The notes beneath the pieces were generated by a model. That model saw nothing but the letters and a program-made list of their open reading frames with translations. It was not told the origin of the DNA and searched no databases. This document shows positions 33,270 to 43,339 of a stretch of DNA of 55,923 nt, one piece after another; within the stretch, counting starts at the first letter, position 1, and each line of letters opens with the position of its first letter. The DNA is from Chitinophagaceae bacterium (GTDB taxonomy: Bacteria; Bacteroidota; Bacteroidia; Chitinophagales; Chitinophagaceae): assembly GCA_020437365.1 (NCBI GenBank), contig JAGQWM010000011.1, positions 1-55,923 of the forward strand, in the 5' to 3' direction. Position numbers and translations under genes: made by a program.

Positions 33270-34316
33270 TTATTTATTATTTATCGCAGCTGATGCTATT
33301 GCTTTTGTTGAATCCGGCTTGGCAACACTTGGATCTTTATCCGGATTGGCAACAAGGTATTGAGGTTTTTTACCCGCCATCCAGGCATCAAATTCAGCTT
33401 GCGTTTCTACTACAATTGTTCCTCTCATGCTATAGTGTCCTTTACCACACATCTGGTCGCAGGATATTTCATACACAAAATTCGGATTGCCTGTAATTTT
33501 TTTCATTTCTGCCGTGGTATATTTTGGTGTAAACCACATAGTCGTAGGCGTACCGGGCACCGCATCCATTTTCATTCTGAAATGTACCAATCCTACATCA
33601 TGAATCACATCTTTGGAGCCAATAACAAGTTGTACTGGTTTATTGACTACGAGATGCATTTCCTGCTCCATCCATACGTCATCATGGTTTGCGGGGTCAT
33701 CCCAGATTTGTCCCAGCGAATTGTTTTTAGCCGGGTCAATGTATTTATAATATTTTTTGCCCAGAATACCGTCGGGGCCGGGATACCTGAATTCCCAACC
33801 AAATTGTTTTCCGGTAACTTCCACTACCATGGCGTTCTTAGGCGCTTTGCCGGTAATTTTGAACCAATAGAAAAGGCCAAAGCCGACTAAAACGGTTAGT
33901 GCAATGGCAGGAATAACGGTCCATATTACTTCCAGTTTATTATTGTGTGGATAGTAATACGCTTTTCTTTTATCGGATTCCTGGTATTTATAAGAGAACC
34001 AGAATAAAGCAATTTGCGTAGCAAAAAATACAACACCTGTGATAGCAATGGTTATATAGAGCATTTTGTCAATCAACACACCTTGTTCCGAAGCTGCAGC
34101 ACCTAAAATTTTGCCTTTTAATGTCTCATTACAATAATAAACTCCAAACAAGCCAACAATCAGAAATACCAACAACAGAAACCCGTTGATTTTATTGGTT
34201 TGTTTTCTCGACTTTTCTTCTCCCCGCAGAATGGCGACATATTCGCTTGCTTTGGCTATTTGAAACGTAATCAGAAAGCCGAGAGCTAATATCACGATGA
34301 TGAAAAATGTTTGCAT
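33270..34316 (-). CDS. ctaC: Cytochrome c oxidase subunit II (CuA, no fused haem c)
   Basis: 348 residues. Four hydrophobic segments (about 1-21, 46-64, 86-112, 128-152), two more than the standard hairpin. Then the cupredoxin domain with CuA ligands: a His in IHDVGLVHFRM and Cys-x3-Cys-x3-His-x2-Met in SCDQMCGKGHYSM. There is no C-terminal CxxCH, so it is aa3 rather than caa3, and a separate cytochrome or the ActE/ActA haems must deliver electrons. It follows actF by 41 bp on the minus strand, linking oxidase and alternative complex III in one block. Confidence 0.95.
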   Translation of the reverse strand: MQTFFIIVILALGFLITFQIAKASEYVAILRGEEKSRKQTNKINGFLLLVFLIVGLFGVYYCNETLKGKILGAAASEQGVLIDKMLYITIAITGVVFFATQIALFWFSYKYQESDKRKAYYYPHNNKLEVIWTVIPAIALTVLVGFGLFYWFKITGKAPKNAMVVEVTGKQFGWEFRYPGPDGILGKKYYKYIDPAKNNSLGQIWDDPANHDDVWMEQEMHLVVNKPVQLVIGSKDVIHDVGLVHFRMKMDAVPGTPTTMWFTPKYTTAEMKKITGNPNFVYEISCDQMCGKGHYSMRGTIVVETQAEFDAWMAGKKPQYLVANPDKDPSVAKPDSTKAIASAAINNK

Positions 34317-34357
34317 AATCTTTATTTCAATATTCTATCAATTCAAATTTTTTATTC

Positions 34358-35584
34358 TTATGTATGATGAATCACACTTTCTTTTATAAACGGATGCGAT
34401 TTCGATATTAACGGATACCGACTCAAGGTACGGGCTGTAAAGAACATTATCACTCCGACAAAACCCAAGGCTACGCCAAAATCCCAAAGAATAAACGGTA
34501 CGCTTTCTGTTTGGCTACCCGGAAATACCATTTGATACAAATCTAACCAGTGGCCAAATAAAAGTAAGGTGGACATAAACGTTAGTGTCGCATAATTCCT
34601 TTTCGAATCACGGCTCATATAAATTAATATCGGCGCCACGAAGTTGATTGTTAACATCAACCAGAAAATACCACTGAACATGCCCTGTGCACGGGGTTTG
34701 AAATAGGTTGTTTCTTCCGGAATATTGGCATACCATATCAACATGAATTGAGCAAACCATAAATAAGACCAGAAAATAGAAAAAGCAAATTGGAATTTTC
34801 CAAGGTCATGCAAATGTTCTTTATTGGTCAGCTCTAAGTAATTATTATTTTTCAGGAAGATGACAAATAAGGTAATCAAAGCAACACCGGCTACAAAGGT
34901 GCTGGCAAATGTGTACCAGCTATACAATGTGCTATACCAATGTGCATCAATACTCATCAACCAAAGCCAGGGTGTTGACGACATAACAGTTAACGCAAAA
35001 ACTACAATAAAAACGGCTGACCACACGGTATTTCTATACATGAATTTCTTGCCTTCTTCAATCGACAATTTTTTATCATCGATACTACGGGAAAGTTTTC
35101 TCATTTTCCACCCAAGGAATGACCAGCCTAAGATGGTGCAAACCGTCATAATGGTGAAAAAGTTTTTATTCAGGAAGCCGGCTTTAAAGCTAAGGATCCT
35201 GTCGTGTCTTACATGTTCGGTATCGGTCCAGTGATATAATTCATGATTATTGCCAAATACAATTATTAAAAGTATAACACCGCAGATGGTTCCAATCACG
35301 GGTACACAAGCCGAGATGGCTTCCGAAACCCTGCGAAATGACATTTGCCATCCGCTCCATGCCAATGTAGTGGCGCAAATAAAAAACATGACGGCATTCA
35401 CCACCAATAAGAAATAAACACTGTTTTGCAACAACGAACCCCAAAAACGGGCTTGTTCTTTTGGATCAGCTTTGGCACCATGTGTGGCGTACAAACCAAT
35501 AATGGTTAATACACCAATAACCATTAGCGTTATCGCTATCAAGTTATATTTCTTTGATGTTATAAATTTCTCCCTTATTGCCAT
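34358..35584 (-). CDS. actF: Alternative complex III subunit ActF (NrfD-like membrane subunit)
   Basis: 408 residues with ten helices, homologous in fold to ActC. ActF is one of two NrfD-like membrane subunits of the menaquinol:cytochrome c oxidoreductase. Histidine- and tryptophan-rich helices (YHWTDTEHVRHDRILSFKAGF loop, ending in WFAQFMLIWYANIPEETTYF) match Bacteroidota ActF. In known structures this subunit holds a possible proton path but no redox centre. It lies 28 bp downstream of actE and 41 bp upstream of ctaC. Confidence 0.9.
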   Translation of the reverse strand: MAIREKFITSKKYNLIAITLMVIGVLTIIGLYATHGAKADPKEQARFWGSLLQNSVYFLLVVNAVMFFICATTLAWSGWQMSFRRVSEAISACVPVIGTICGVILLIIVFGNNHELYHWTDTEHVRHDRILSFKAGFLNKNFFTIMTVCTILGWSFLGWKMRKLSRSIDDKKLSIEEGKKFMYRNTVWSAVFIVVFALTVMSSTPWLWLMSIDAHWYSTLYSWYTFASTFVAGVALITLFVIFLKNNNYLELTNKEHLHDLGKFQFAFSIFWSYLWFAQFMLIWYANIPEETTYFKPRAQGMFSGIFWLMLTINFVAPILIYMSRDSKRNYATLTFMSTLLLFGHWLDLYQMVFPGSQTESVPFILWDFGVALGFVGVIMFFTARTLSRYPLISKSHPFIKESVIHHT

Positions 35585-35612
35585 TTTATTCTTTTATATA
35601 TTCTTTCAAAAT

Positions 35613-36221
35613 CTATTTTGTCTTTGTTGTATCTGCCGCAGTTGCAGCCGCAGCTCCTTGTTTCATTTTTATATAAGCCACAACTTCCCATCTTTGGTCG
35701 GTGCTCAATTGAGAAGCATAACTTCCCATTTGGCCTTTACCGTAGGTGGCTACATGAAACATGGTACCTTCCGGCAATGCTTTCATATCTTCTGCCATAA
35801 AATTTTTAGGTGCTACCGGATAAGGGCCATCGCCACCTTTCCAAAGCGGCCCGTTGCCATCCAACTTCGGACCATGACAAATAGCACAGTTGACCAAATA
35901 CAGTCTTTCTGCTTCTGTCATATTAATTTTTGATTCATCTAACGGGCTTTTGGTATTGGCAGAAGCCGTATAACCTGAATCATTATTGGGCAGCCGGTAA
36001 GGATATTCATCGCCACGGGCAATGGCGCCGGGAACCGGCATCGCATTATAATTGATATCCTCCTTTTTCAAATTGTCCGTAGAAGAATATGTTTCATAAG
36101 CTCTGCTGTATGTCATATCAGGCATGTATGCCCTACCCGGACTACGCCTTACTTTATGGCAACTAACCAAAACAGCTACCATTGCGAAACATCCTGTTAT
36201 TATCCAAATTTTTTTCATCAT
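35613..36221 (-). CDS. actE: Alternative complex III subunit ActE (monohaem lipoprotein cytochrome c)
   Basis: 202 residues. A signal peptide with lipobox LVSC (Cys near 20) makes it a lipoprotein anchored on the periplasmic side. One class I haem motif, CAICH, with a later Met expected in the KALPEGTMFHVATYGKGQMGSY region as sixth ligand. ActE passes electrons from the pentahaem subunit towards the oxidase. It sits 15 bp downstream of actD. The C-terminal tail is Ala/Thr-rich and low in complexity. Confidence 0.92.
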   Translation of the reverse strand: MMKKIWIITGCFAMVAVLVSCHKVRRSPGRAYMPDMTYSRAYETYSSTDNLKKEDINYNAMPVPGAIARGDEYPYRLPNNDSGYTASANTKSPLDESKINMTEAERLYLVNCAICHGPKLDGNGPLWKGGDGPYPVAPKNFMAEDMKALPEGTMFHVATYGKGQMGSYASQLSTDQRWEVVAYIKMKQGAAAATAADTTKTK

Positions 36222-36236
36222 TGCAGCATAAATAAT

Positions 36237-36830
36237 TTATGAATGTGCAGTTTCCACATTCTGTTCTATTCGTTTACTTTCTTTATCATATCGACCCAGC
36301 CACCAGCCGGTTTCTTTGTACTGAACACCTACATCTACGGCGCCCAGGCTTTCCAAAAAACTGATGACTTCCGCTTCGTTGGTCGTTTCGGTACATTCCA
36401 AAGCCATAACAAAAGTATCATCCGTAGATCGAAGATTAAAATGATCTTTCTTCACAAAAGGTGCTATCTGGCACAAATAACAAAATGTAAGTACCATACC
36501 GATAGCAGAAAATAATACAGTCAACTCGAATGTAATAGGAATCCAGGCCGGTAATGAGAAGAAGGGTTTACCACCAAAATCCAATTGCCAATCTACGGTC
36601 AACGCCCAGGTAATAAAACCAAGTGCTGTTGTAGTGCCTGTTATCCCATAAATAAATCCTGCAATGTGCAAACTGGTATCTCTTAATCCCATGGCTTTAT
36701 CCAATCCATGAATGGGAAATGGCGTAAAGATATCATGAATTTTGTACCCAGATCGGCGCACCTTTTTTACGGCAGGAAAAAGTTTTGCTTCTTCGTAAAA
36801 ACTTCCGGTTATAAATTTTTTTACACTCAT
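36237..36830 (-). CDS. actD: Alternative complex III subunit ActD (DUF3341)
   Basis: 197 residues. A soluble domain with YKIHDIFTPFPIHGLDKAMGLRDT (about 29-52) leads into two helices (about 56-76 and 97-117), then a second soluble domain with FVMALECTETTNEAEVISFLESLGAVDV. This is DUF3341, a two-helix scaffold subunit without cofactors. It lies between actC and actE as in other Bacteroidota. The gap to actC is 105 bp, the widest in the act genes apart from actA-actB. Confidence 0.92.
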   Translation of the reverse strand: MSVKKFITGSFYEEAKLFPAVKKVRRSGYKIHDIFTPFPIHGLDKAMGLRDTSLHIAGFIYGITGTTTALGFITWALTVDWQLDFGGKPFFSLPAWIPITFELTVLFSAIGMVLTFCYLCQIAPFVKKDHFNLRSTDDTFVMALECTETTNEAEVISFLESLGAVDVGVQYKETGWWLGRYDKESKRIEQNVETAHS

Positions 36831-36935
36831 ACATCAACCCCTGTAAGGGTTATTATATTCTGAAATTTTTTTCGCTAATGGAAATTCTGTTTCAGAATTG
36901 ATTAAAAAATTATTTTCTATCTACTATTCAATTTA

Positions 36936-38390
36936 TCAAGCACCATGGTCATGTCCATGTTGCTCTTCAAAAACATCTAAACTTTCTGTTTCCAGTTCAC
37001 CCATATTCGCTTTATAGTTTTCTCCGCTTTGCTTCAGTATATGCTTGATTTCTGCAATCGCAATGACCGGGAAGAATTTGGAGAAAAGGAAATAACAGGT
37101 AAAGAATAATCCAAAAGTGCCGAGATAAAATCCAACTTCCCAAATGGTAGGCGTATAATAAGTACTCCAGGCACTGGGCAAATAATCACGGTAAATGGAT
37201 AATACGATGATAACAAACCTTTCGAACCACATACCAATATTCACTAAAATGGAAAGGAAGAATGTAACCGCCAGGTTTCTCCGCATTTTCTTTATCCAGA
37301 AAATTTGCGGGAAGAGAACGTTACAACTCATCATAATATAGTAAGCCCAACCATAAGGACTATCCAGGTTCGCCCTACTTTGGAAGAAAGCAAAATTTTC
37401 ATATTGCACCGCCGAATACCAAGCCATGAACAATTCCGTCAAATAAGCAATACCCACGATGGAACCTGTGAGTACAATTACTTTGTTCATCACATCAATA
37501 TGCTCGATGGTAATATAGTCTTCGAGTTTCAATACTTTTCTCGTTACCAACAACAATGTTTGCACCATGGCAAATCCTGAGAAGATGGCTCCTGCCACAA
37601 AATAGGGCGGGAAAATTGTCGTATGCCAACCCGGAATAACCGATGTAGCGAAGTCGAAGGATACGATGGTGTGTACTGACAATACAAGTGGTGTGGCCAA
37701 TCCGGCCAATACCAACGCCAGGGCTTCATGTCTTTGCCAGTGTTTGGTACTTCCGGTCCAACCAAAGGAAGCAACTCCGTAAAACATTTTTCTCCATTTC
37801 TTTTTGGCACGGTCTCTTAAAGTAGCTATATCGGGTATTAAACCGGAATACCAAAACAATAAAGAAACGGTAAAATAAGTAGAGATGGCAAATACGTCCC
37901 ACAAGAGTGGTGAGTTAAAATTGACCCAGAGTGGACCTCTTGTATTGGGATAAGGTAATACAAAGAACGCATCCCATACACGGCCCATGTGCCAGATGGG
38001 AAACTGTCCGGCACACATCACAGCAAAAATTGTCATCGCTTCCGCAGCACGGTTTACACCGGTACGCCATCCTTGCCTGAACAATAATAAGATAGCAGAA
38101 ATCAAAGTTCCGGCATGACCGATACCGACCCACCATACAAAGTTGGTAATATCCCAACCCCAGCCGACGGTTTTATTCAAGTTCCATTGACCTACACCAT
38201 AGGTAACTTCCATTGCTACCGAAAAAATTCCAAAAAGCAATAATGCCACAGAAATTATAAAACCTATCCACCACAACCGGGAAGGCTTTGCTTCCACAGG
38301 ACGACAGATATCTTCTGTAACCTGGTGGTAATCTTTGTCGCCACTTACCAATGGAGGTCTTACCTGTGATTCGTATCTGAGTAATGCCAT
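36936..38390 (-). CDS. actC: Alternative complex III subunit ActC (NrfD-like, quinol-binding)
   Basis: 484 residues with ten helices. Polysulfide reductase NrfD family subunit where menaquinol is oxidised in known structures. Signatures are GVGQWNLNKTVGWGWDITNFVWWVG near 65-90, the HAGTLISAILLL helix, and the KHWQRHEALALVLAGLATPLVLSVHTIVSFDFA segment. The C-terminal tail carries acidic residues and an HGHDHGA end. Follows actB by 91 bp on the minus strand. Confidence 0.94.
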   Translation of the reverse strand: MALLRYESQVRPPLVSGDKDYHQVTEDICRPVEAKPSRLWWIGFIISVALLLFGIFSVAMEVTYGVGQWNLNKTVGWGWDITNFVWWVGIGHAGTLISAILLLFRQGWRTGVNRAAEAMTIFAVMCAGQFPIWHMGRVWDAFFVLPYPNTRGPLWVNFNSPLLWDVFAISTYFTVSLLFWYSGLIPDIATLRDRAKKKWRKMFYGVASFGWTGSTKHWQRHEALALVLAGLATPLVLSVHTIVSFDFATSVIPGWHTTIFPPYFVAGAIFSGFAMVQTLLLVTRKVLKLEDYITIEHIDVMNKVIVLTGSIVGIAYLTELFMAWYSAVQYENFAFFQSRANLDSPYGWAYYIMMSCNVLFPQIFWIKKMRRNLAVTFFLSILVNIGMWFERFVIIVLSIYRDYLPSAWSTYYTPTIWEVGFYLGTFGLFFTCYFLFSKFFPVIAIAEIKHILKQSGENYKANMGELETESLDVFEEQHGHDHGA

Positions 38391-38481
38391 ATTCGTTTGC
38401 TTTTCTCTTCTAAATTTGCTTTAAGCAGTTAGTTCTGTTTATAAATACAACTTTTCAAAAAGTTGGTTTTTAATTTAACAA

Positions 38482-41400
38482 TCAATGTCCGCCTTCTGTC
38501 GAATTGATGGCAGAAGGTAAAGTACTATCGGCTTTTTTCTCATCACCGGCCGGATGTTCATTTCCCTTTTCGCCACCTTCGTGATTCTCCTGCTCTTCAT
38601 AATCCTTTACTTCCATCACTTCGTCAGTATTTCTCACTTTTGCCAAATAAGTAACATTAGGCAAAGTGTGCAATTGCTCCAACACATAATATCCTCTCAA
38701 AGGATTATCTTTTCTTATTTTGGTAATAGCACTATTTTCGTCGTGTACATTTCCAAAAACAATCGCATCTGTTGGACAAGCAAGTTGACAAGCTGTTTGT
38801 GCATCGCCATCGGCCAGAACACGGTTTTCTTTCTTCGCATCTAATTTTGCTTTCTGTAATTTTTGTACACAGAAAGAACATTTTTCCATCACACCACGGC
38901 TTCTGACAGTAACATCCGGATTCAATACCATCCTGGCCAGGTCGCCATTCATTTCATGCACCGCCGGATCCAATACACCTACAATTTTCTGATCCTGGTT
39001 ATTCGGGAAGCTATCGGCTCCGGTATAATCGGCCCAGTTAAATCTTCTGACTTTGTAAGGACAGTTATTCTCGCAATAACGAGTACCTACGCAACGGTTG
39101 TAAATCATTTGATTCAATCCTTCGCTACTATGGTTGGTAGCCGCTACGGGGCAAACATTTTCGCAAGGTGCATTATCGCAATGCTGGCAAAGCATCGGTT
39201 GGAAAACCACTCCTTTCAAATCATCCGGGTTTTCATTATCACTTACAAAATAACGGTCGATGCGTAACCAGTGCATATCGTGAAAACGCATGACTTCGCT
39301 TTTACCCACTACCGGTACATTATTTTCAGCATGGCAAGCCACAACACAAGCATTGCAACCTGTACAAGAGTTCATGTCAATACTCATACCCCATTTGATG
39401 CCGGGCTGTCCGTGTTCAGGATATAAAGTAGCTCTTCTGAAATCGCCGTTTGAATTTTTATAATACGCATCCTGTAATTCTTGCCTGAATTTAGGAATGA
39501 CATTCGGGTATTTTTTGAATGTAGCCATTGTGGTTTCCCGAACAGCTTCTACACGGTTTTCGTAAGAGTTATGTATTTGTGTTTGTGCTATTTTGTATTT
39601 CTTATGTAAATTTTCAACGGTGGCGCCTGTAGCTAAGTACTCAATCGTTGTGCCATTATTCACTGCCAAAGGATAAACATTGACACCCACACCGGCTGCC
39701 GTTTTACCCATGGCTTCATTTCTTCCATATCCTACTGCAATGGCAATAGTATCGGCTTGCATACCCGGAATAGCGAAAATGGGTACGGTAATTTCTTTAC
39801 TTCCAACTTTTACTTTTATTAAAGGCTTGCCCGGATAATATTCATAATCGACATTTAATTTAATGCCCAATTTATCGGCCATAGCCATAGAAATCAAAGC
39901 GTAGTTGTCCCAAGTTGCCTTGGTTACCGGATCGGGTAATTCCTGCAGCCAGGGATTGCCGGCCTGCAAACCTGTACCTACTGAAACATTTTCATACAAA
40001 ACCACTTCGATACCGGAAGCTTTTTTATAGCCGCCAATAGCTGTTACTGCAGCAGTAGTAGCACCATCACTAAATGCAGCATTGCCGTTGGCTTCATTTT
40101 CGACTATGCCTACCTGTAAGGCTTTGTCAAAATCATTCTCTGTACCCAGTTTTTGAATCCAGTATTCTTTAAAATAGGTGGCATATTCTTTATTGTTTCC
40201 GGACCAGCGCAATAATGAGGTTTGGAAAGGACGAGTCTTGAACAAAGGAAAAATTGTAGGTTGCTGAAAGCAAGTAATGCCGGCTTTGGGTTCGGCATCG
40301 CCCCAACTCTCTAAGTAATGATGGTTGGGCAGAATATAATCGCAGCGTTCGGTTGTTTCATCTATTTTTTCAGTAAAAGAAACTTTCAATTTTACTTTTT
40401 GAAGTGCTGCAGTAAATTTGGCCGCATCGTAATAATTGTACACCGGATTGGCACCGTAAATCAATAAAGTGCCTACTGCACCGGCTTCCATATCTGCAAT
40501 CAGTGAAGCAAAATCGGTTTCGACACCTTGGCGATAGTTCACCGGCCTTGACCAATCAATGGTAGAACCAAAAGCACCAATCGCCTGGTTGATGGCATTG
40601 ACTACAATTTGTACATTTTTATCATTGCTACCGCAAACTACAAGTGCGGCTCCATTATTCGTTTTTAAATCACCGGCTACTTTTTGAATCGCCGTTTTAA
40701 GTTTTGCATCGGCAATGGACGCATCGCCAGCACCATTAATGGCATTCAATAAAGCCACTGCTACAGCACCTGTTTCTGACGGACGATGAATAAATCTTTC
40801 GTCAGCATTGGAACCGGTCATACTCAAATGGCCCTCAAAATGGTAATGCTTACTCATGGAAAGCACTTTCTCATCAATTTTTCTGCCTTTGGAATAGCCT
40901 TTGGCAAATTCTACCGGGCTGAGCCAGGTGCCCAAAAAATCGGCACCGAGACTAACAATTACTTTTGCTTTATCGAAATGGTAAGAAGGTAATTTACGGC
41001 CAAATCCACAGGCTTCATTGGCTAACAACATGCCGCTATAAGAAATAGCATCGTATTGTACATGTTTTAAGTCAGGAAATTTGGCAATAATATCTTTGGT
41101 TGTAGGCGATACGATAGAAGAAGTTAATAATACCACAGAACCACCTGCCGTTTTCATGGCGTCCATGATTAATTTATCGGCTTGTTCATAGGTTGGAACT
41201 TCTTCAAATTTATTATTGACTTTATGTAAAGGATATTTCACCCGGTACATATCGTACAAATCCAGCACAGAAGCCTGTGTACGGGCAGATGTTCCGCCTT
41301 GTGCATAAGCACTGCCGGCTAATTCATTTTCCTCTATTTTGATGGGACGGCCATCTCTTACTTTGGCTAAAACAGGAACTACATCGCCTTCCTGTACATA

Positions 41401-41685
41401 AGTTGTTGCATAATATTTGGCTACACCTGGAATTAAATTTTCAGGTTTGTTGGCATAAGGAATGGCTTTTTTAATAGGTACTTCGCAACTGGCTGCAATG
41501 GTAGCAGCTGCTGTAGTAAAACCGAGATATTTCAGAAAATCACGACGCGGGGCTTTTGCATCCATCAAACCTTTATCATCAAAGGCTTCGAATGGTAGTT
41601 CTTCATGAAACTCATTCTTACCGAGGTCTTTGTGCTTCTCCGGTTCATTCACTTCTCCGAAACTTTGCCAATATTTATTACTCAT
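38482..41685 (-). CDS. actB: Alternative complex III subunit ActB (molybdopterin-fold plus iron-sulfur protein)
   Basis: 1067 residues. A Tat-like motif KAPRRDFLKYLG (RR at 47-48) lies after a 45-residue leader. Cys67 in TIAASC could be a lipidation site, as in known complexes. Residues ~70-720 have the molybdopterin oxidoreductase fold, expected to lack the cofactor. The C-terminal part has ferredoxin-like clusters: CTGCNACVVACH, CQHCDNAPCENVCP, CVGTRYCENNCP, CSFCVQK and CQLACP. These four centres carry electrons from menaquinol to the ActA haems. The largest gene in the window. Its length and fused domain order are normal for the family. Confidence 0.95.
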   Translation of the reverse strand: MSNKYWQSFGEVNEPEKHKDLGKNEFHEELPFEAFDDKGLMDAKAPRRDFLKYLGFTTAAATIAASCEVPIKKAIPYANKPENLIPGVAKYYATTYVQEGDVVPVLAKVRDGRPIKIEENELAGSAYAQGGTSARTQASVLDLYDMYRVKYPLHKVNNKFEEVPTYEQADKLIMDAMKTAGGSVVLLTSSIVSPTTKDIIAKFPDLKHVQYDAISYSGMLLANEACGFGRKLPSYHFDKAKVIVSLGADFLGTWLSPVEFAKGYSKGRKIDEKVLSMSKHYHFEGHLSMTGSNADERFIHRPSETGAVAVALLNAINGAGDASIADAKLKTAIQKVAGDLKTNNGAALVVCGSNDKNVQIVVNAINQAIGAFGSTIDWSRPVNYRQGVETDFASLIADMEAGAVGTLLIYGANPVYNYYDAAKFTAALQKVKLKVSFTEKIDETTERCDYILPNHHYLESWGDAEPKAGITCFQQPTIFPLFKTRPFQTSLLRWSGNNKEYATYFKEYWIQKLGTENDFDKALQVGIVENEANGNAAFSDGATTAAVTAIGGYKKASGIEVVLYENVSVGTGLQAGNPWLQELPDPVTKATWDNYALISMAMADKLGIKLNVDYEYYPGKPLIKVKVGSKEITVPIFAIPGMQADTIAIAVGYGRNEAMGKTAAGVGVNVYPLAVNNGTTIEYLATGATVENLHKKYKIAQTQIHNSYENRVEAVRETTMATFKKYPNVIPKFRQELQDAYYKNSNGDFRRATLYPEHGQPGIKWGMSIDMNSCTGCNACVVACHAENNVPVVGKSEVMRFHDMHWLRIDRYFVSDNENPDDLKGVVFQPMLCQHCDNAPCENVCPVAATNHSSEGLNQMIYNRCVGTRYCENNCPYKVRRFNWADYTGADSFPNNQDQKIVGVLDPAVHEMNGDLARMVLNPDVTVRSRGVMEKCSFCVQKLQKAKLDAKKENRVLADGDAQTACQLACPTDAIVFGNVHDENSAITKIRKDNPLRGYYVLEQLHTLPNVTYLAKVRNTDEVMEVKDYEEQENHEGGEKGNEHPAGDEKKADSTLPSAINSTEGGH

Positions 41686-41784
41686 AAGTCTAACTTAATA
41701 TGCAGGTTTGAAAGTTTGAAAAACTTGAATGGTTAATCGCCAATGGCGCCTGATTTCACCCTTTCAAATCTTAATTTATTTTTA

Positions 41785-43065
41785 TTAATAGTGACATTTT
41801 TGACATTCTATTCCACCGATATTTTTCACCGTTACACTATCCATCTTGTGGTTTTTAATATCATTATGAAACTTCTCGTATATGCTGTAAAATTTATTTC
41901 CTGTACTATCCGTATAGTTAAAGTCCACTTTTGTTTGCCTATGGCAATTGATACACCAACCCATACTCAACGGTGCCATTTGTTTTACTTCATCCATAGC
42001 TGTTATTTCACCATGACAGGTTTGGCATTGCACTTTACCGATTCTTACATGTTGCGAATGATTAAAATAAACATGATCGGGCAGGTTATGAATTTTAATC
42101 CACTGAATAGGTTTTGCCATCGAAGGATTCCAATCGTTGGGTTTTTTAGGATCAAACCCGGCAAAATCATATAGCTTGGCAATTTCCGCTGTACCATTGA
42201 TTTCATTGCCATCTACATCGTACAGTTTAGGCCCTTTGGTGTAGTCTTGTATGGCTTTATGACAATTCATACAAACATTTACAGATGGAATTGTAGCATG
42301 GCGGCTTTCCCAAGCATTGCCATGGCAATAAAGACAACTAATCTGATTGATGCCTGCATGTACTTTATGCGAATAAAAAATAGGTTGTACCGGTTCGTAA
42401 TCATGCTGATGGCCCAAACCGATAGCTCCTTTACTCAACTGGTAACCGGCAATGGCAAATAAGATTAAGGCCAGGATGGCAATGTAAATTTTGTTCTTAT
42501 AAAAAGGCACTGGATGCGGACGCTGAATACCTTCTGCATCGTCGGACATTTTTTTGAGGTTACTATTGACCTGCATTAATATCAACGCAATGATGGCCAG
42601 TATCAAGGAAATAACACCGAAAATGATGGCATTGCTATTCGATTTTTGGGGAGCTTCTTCCGCTGTTCCACCCGCAGGAGCTTTTTCTACCGCAGCATCA
42701 TTAATATAGGCAACAATATTATCAATATCTTCTAATTTAAGATCAGGAAAGCCTACCATCATAGAGCCAAACTTATCATGTAGGTCTTTGGTATATTTAT
42801 CGTTGGCCATATAAGCGGCCGGATTATGTACCCATTTCAATAAGTCATTATGGTCGGCCCAAGTATGTCTGTCTTCCAAACCCATAAGGGCCGGGCCAGT
42901 CGCATCTTTCTTTACCTGGTGGCAGGCGGCACAATGGCTCATGAATAAAGTCTTCCCGGCAGGAATATCACCACCGGCAGCAAAAACATTATTCAGGCCT
43001 ATTGAAACTATAAATACAATTAATAAAGTAGCTAACTTCTTTCCGATTGGTTTACAAGGAATCAT
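41785..43065 (-). CDS. actA: Alternative complex III subunit ActA (multihaem c, with extra N-terminal monohaem domain)
   Basis: 426 residues. Signal peptide (about 8-30), then a class I cytochrome c domain with CAACH (45-49). Two helices follow (about 145-165 and 192-210), then the pentahaem part with CLYCH (244-248), CMNCH (265-269), CQTCH (347-351), CINCH (371-375) and CQKCH (421-425), one residue from the end. The last five motifs correspond to the classical pentahaem ActA. The first is an additional, N-terminally fused domain. It starts the act cluster, and a TATTTTTG -7-like box lies 50 bp upstream. Confidence 0.93.
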   Translation of the reverse strand: MIPCKPIGKKLATLLIVFIVSIGLNNVFAAGGDIPAGKTLFMSHCAACHQVKKDATGPALMGLEDRHTWADHNDLLKWVHNPAAYMANDKYTKDLHDKFGSMMVGFPDLKLEDIDNIVAYINDAAVEKAPAGGTAEEAPQKSNSNAIIFGVISLILAIIALILMQVNSNLKKMSDDAEGIQRPHPVPFYKNKIYIAILALILFAIAGYQLSKGAIGLGHQHDYEPVQPIFYSHKVHAGINQISCLYCHGNAWESRHATIPSVNVCMNCHKAIQDYTKGPKLYDVDGNEINGTAEIAKLYDFAGFDPKKPNDWNPSMAKPIQWIKIHNLPDHVYFNHSQHVRIGKVQCQTCHGEITAMDEVKQMAPLSMGWCINCHRQTKVDFNYTDSTGNKFYSIYEKFHNDIKNHKMDSVTVKNIGGIECQKCHY

Positions 43066-43114
43066 ATTCGCAGTTGATTCAAAAAAAATGTGGATAAAAT
43101 CCGATAGTCAGCGG

Positions 43115-43147
43115 CAAAAATAAGTCAGGAATTTAACATTTCCACAA
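43115..43147 (-). promoter_or_regulatory. Candidate promoter of the alternative complex III operon
   Basis: On the minus strand TTG (43147-43145), a 22-nt spacer and TATTTTTG (43122-43115), leaving a leader of about 45 nt before actA. The flanking 43066-43339 stretch has no gene. Confidence 0.5.
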
Positions 43148-43339
43148 CCCTTACAAATTTTTTTTATTCCGCTACCAATAAGGCTTTCAGCGGTTTCTGC
43201 GGTTTTTTGTATAAGAACAAAACTTCATTTGTCATAAAATCGTCAATGTTTTTACAGAATAGAAACAATGTGAAAAAAGGAGATTTGAACACCTGAAGTT
43301 GCTTATTTTTTCTGCATTTTTGCGCCTCATATTTTTAGC

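Noticed and set aside
38863..39267. 134-residue open frame antisense to actB
   Set aside because: Antisense shadow of a conserved coding region, with no family match or start signal.
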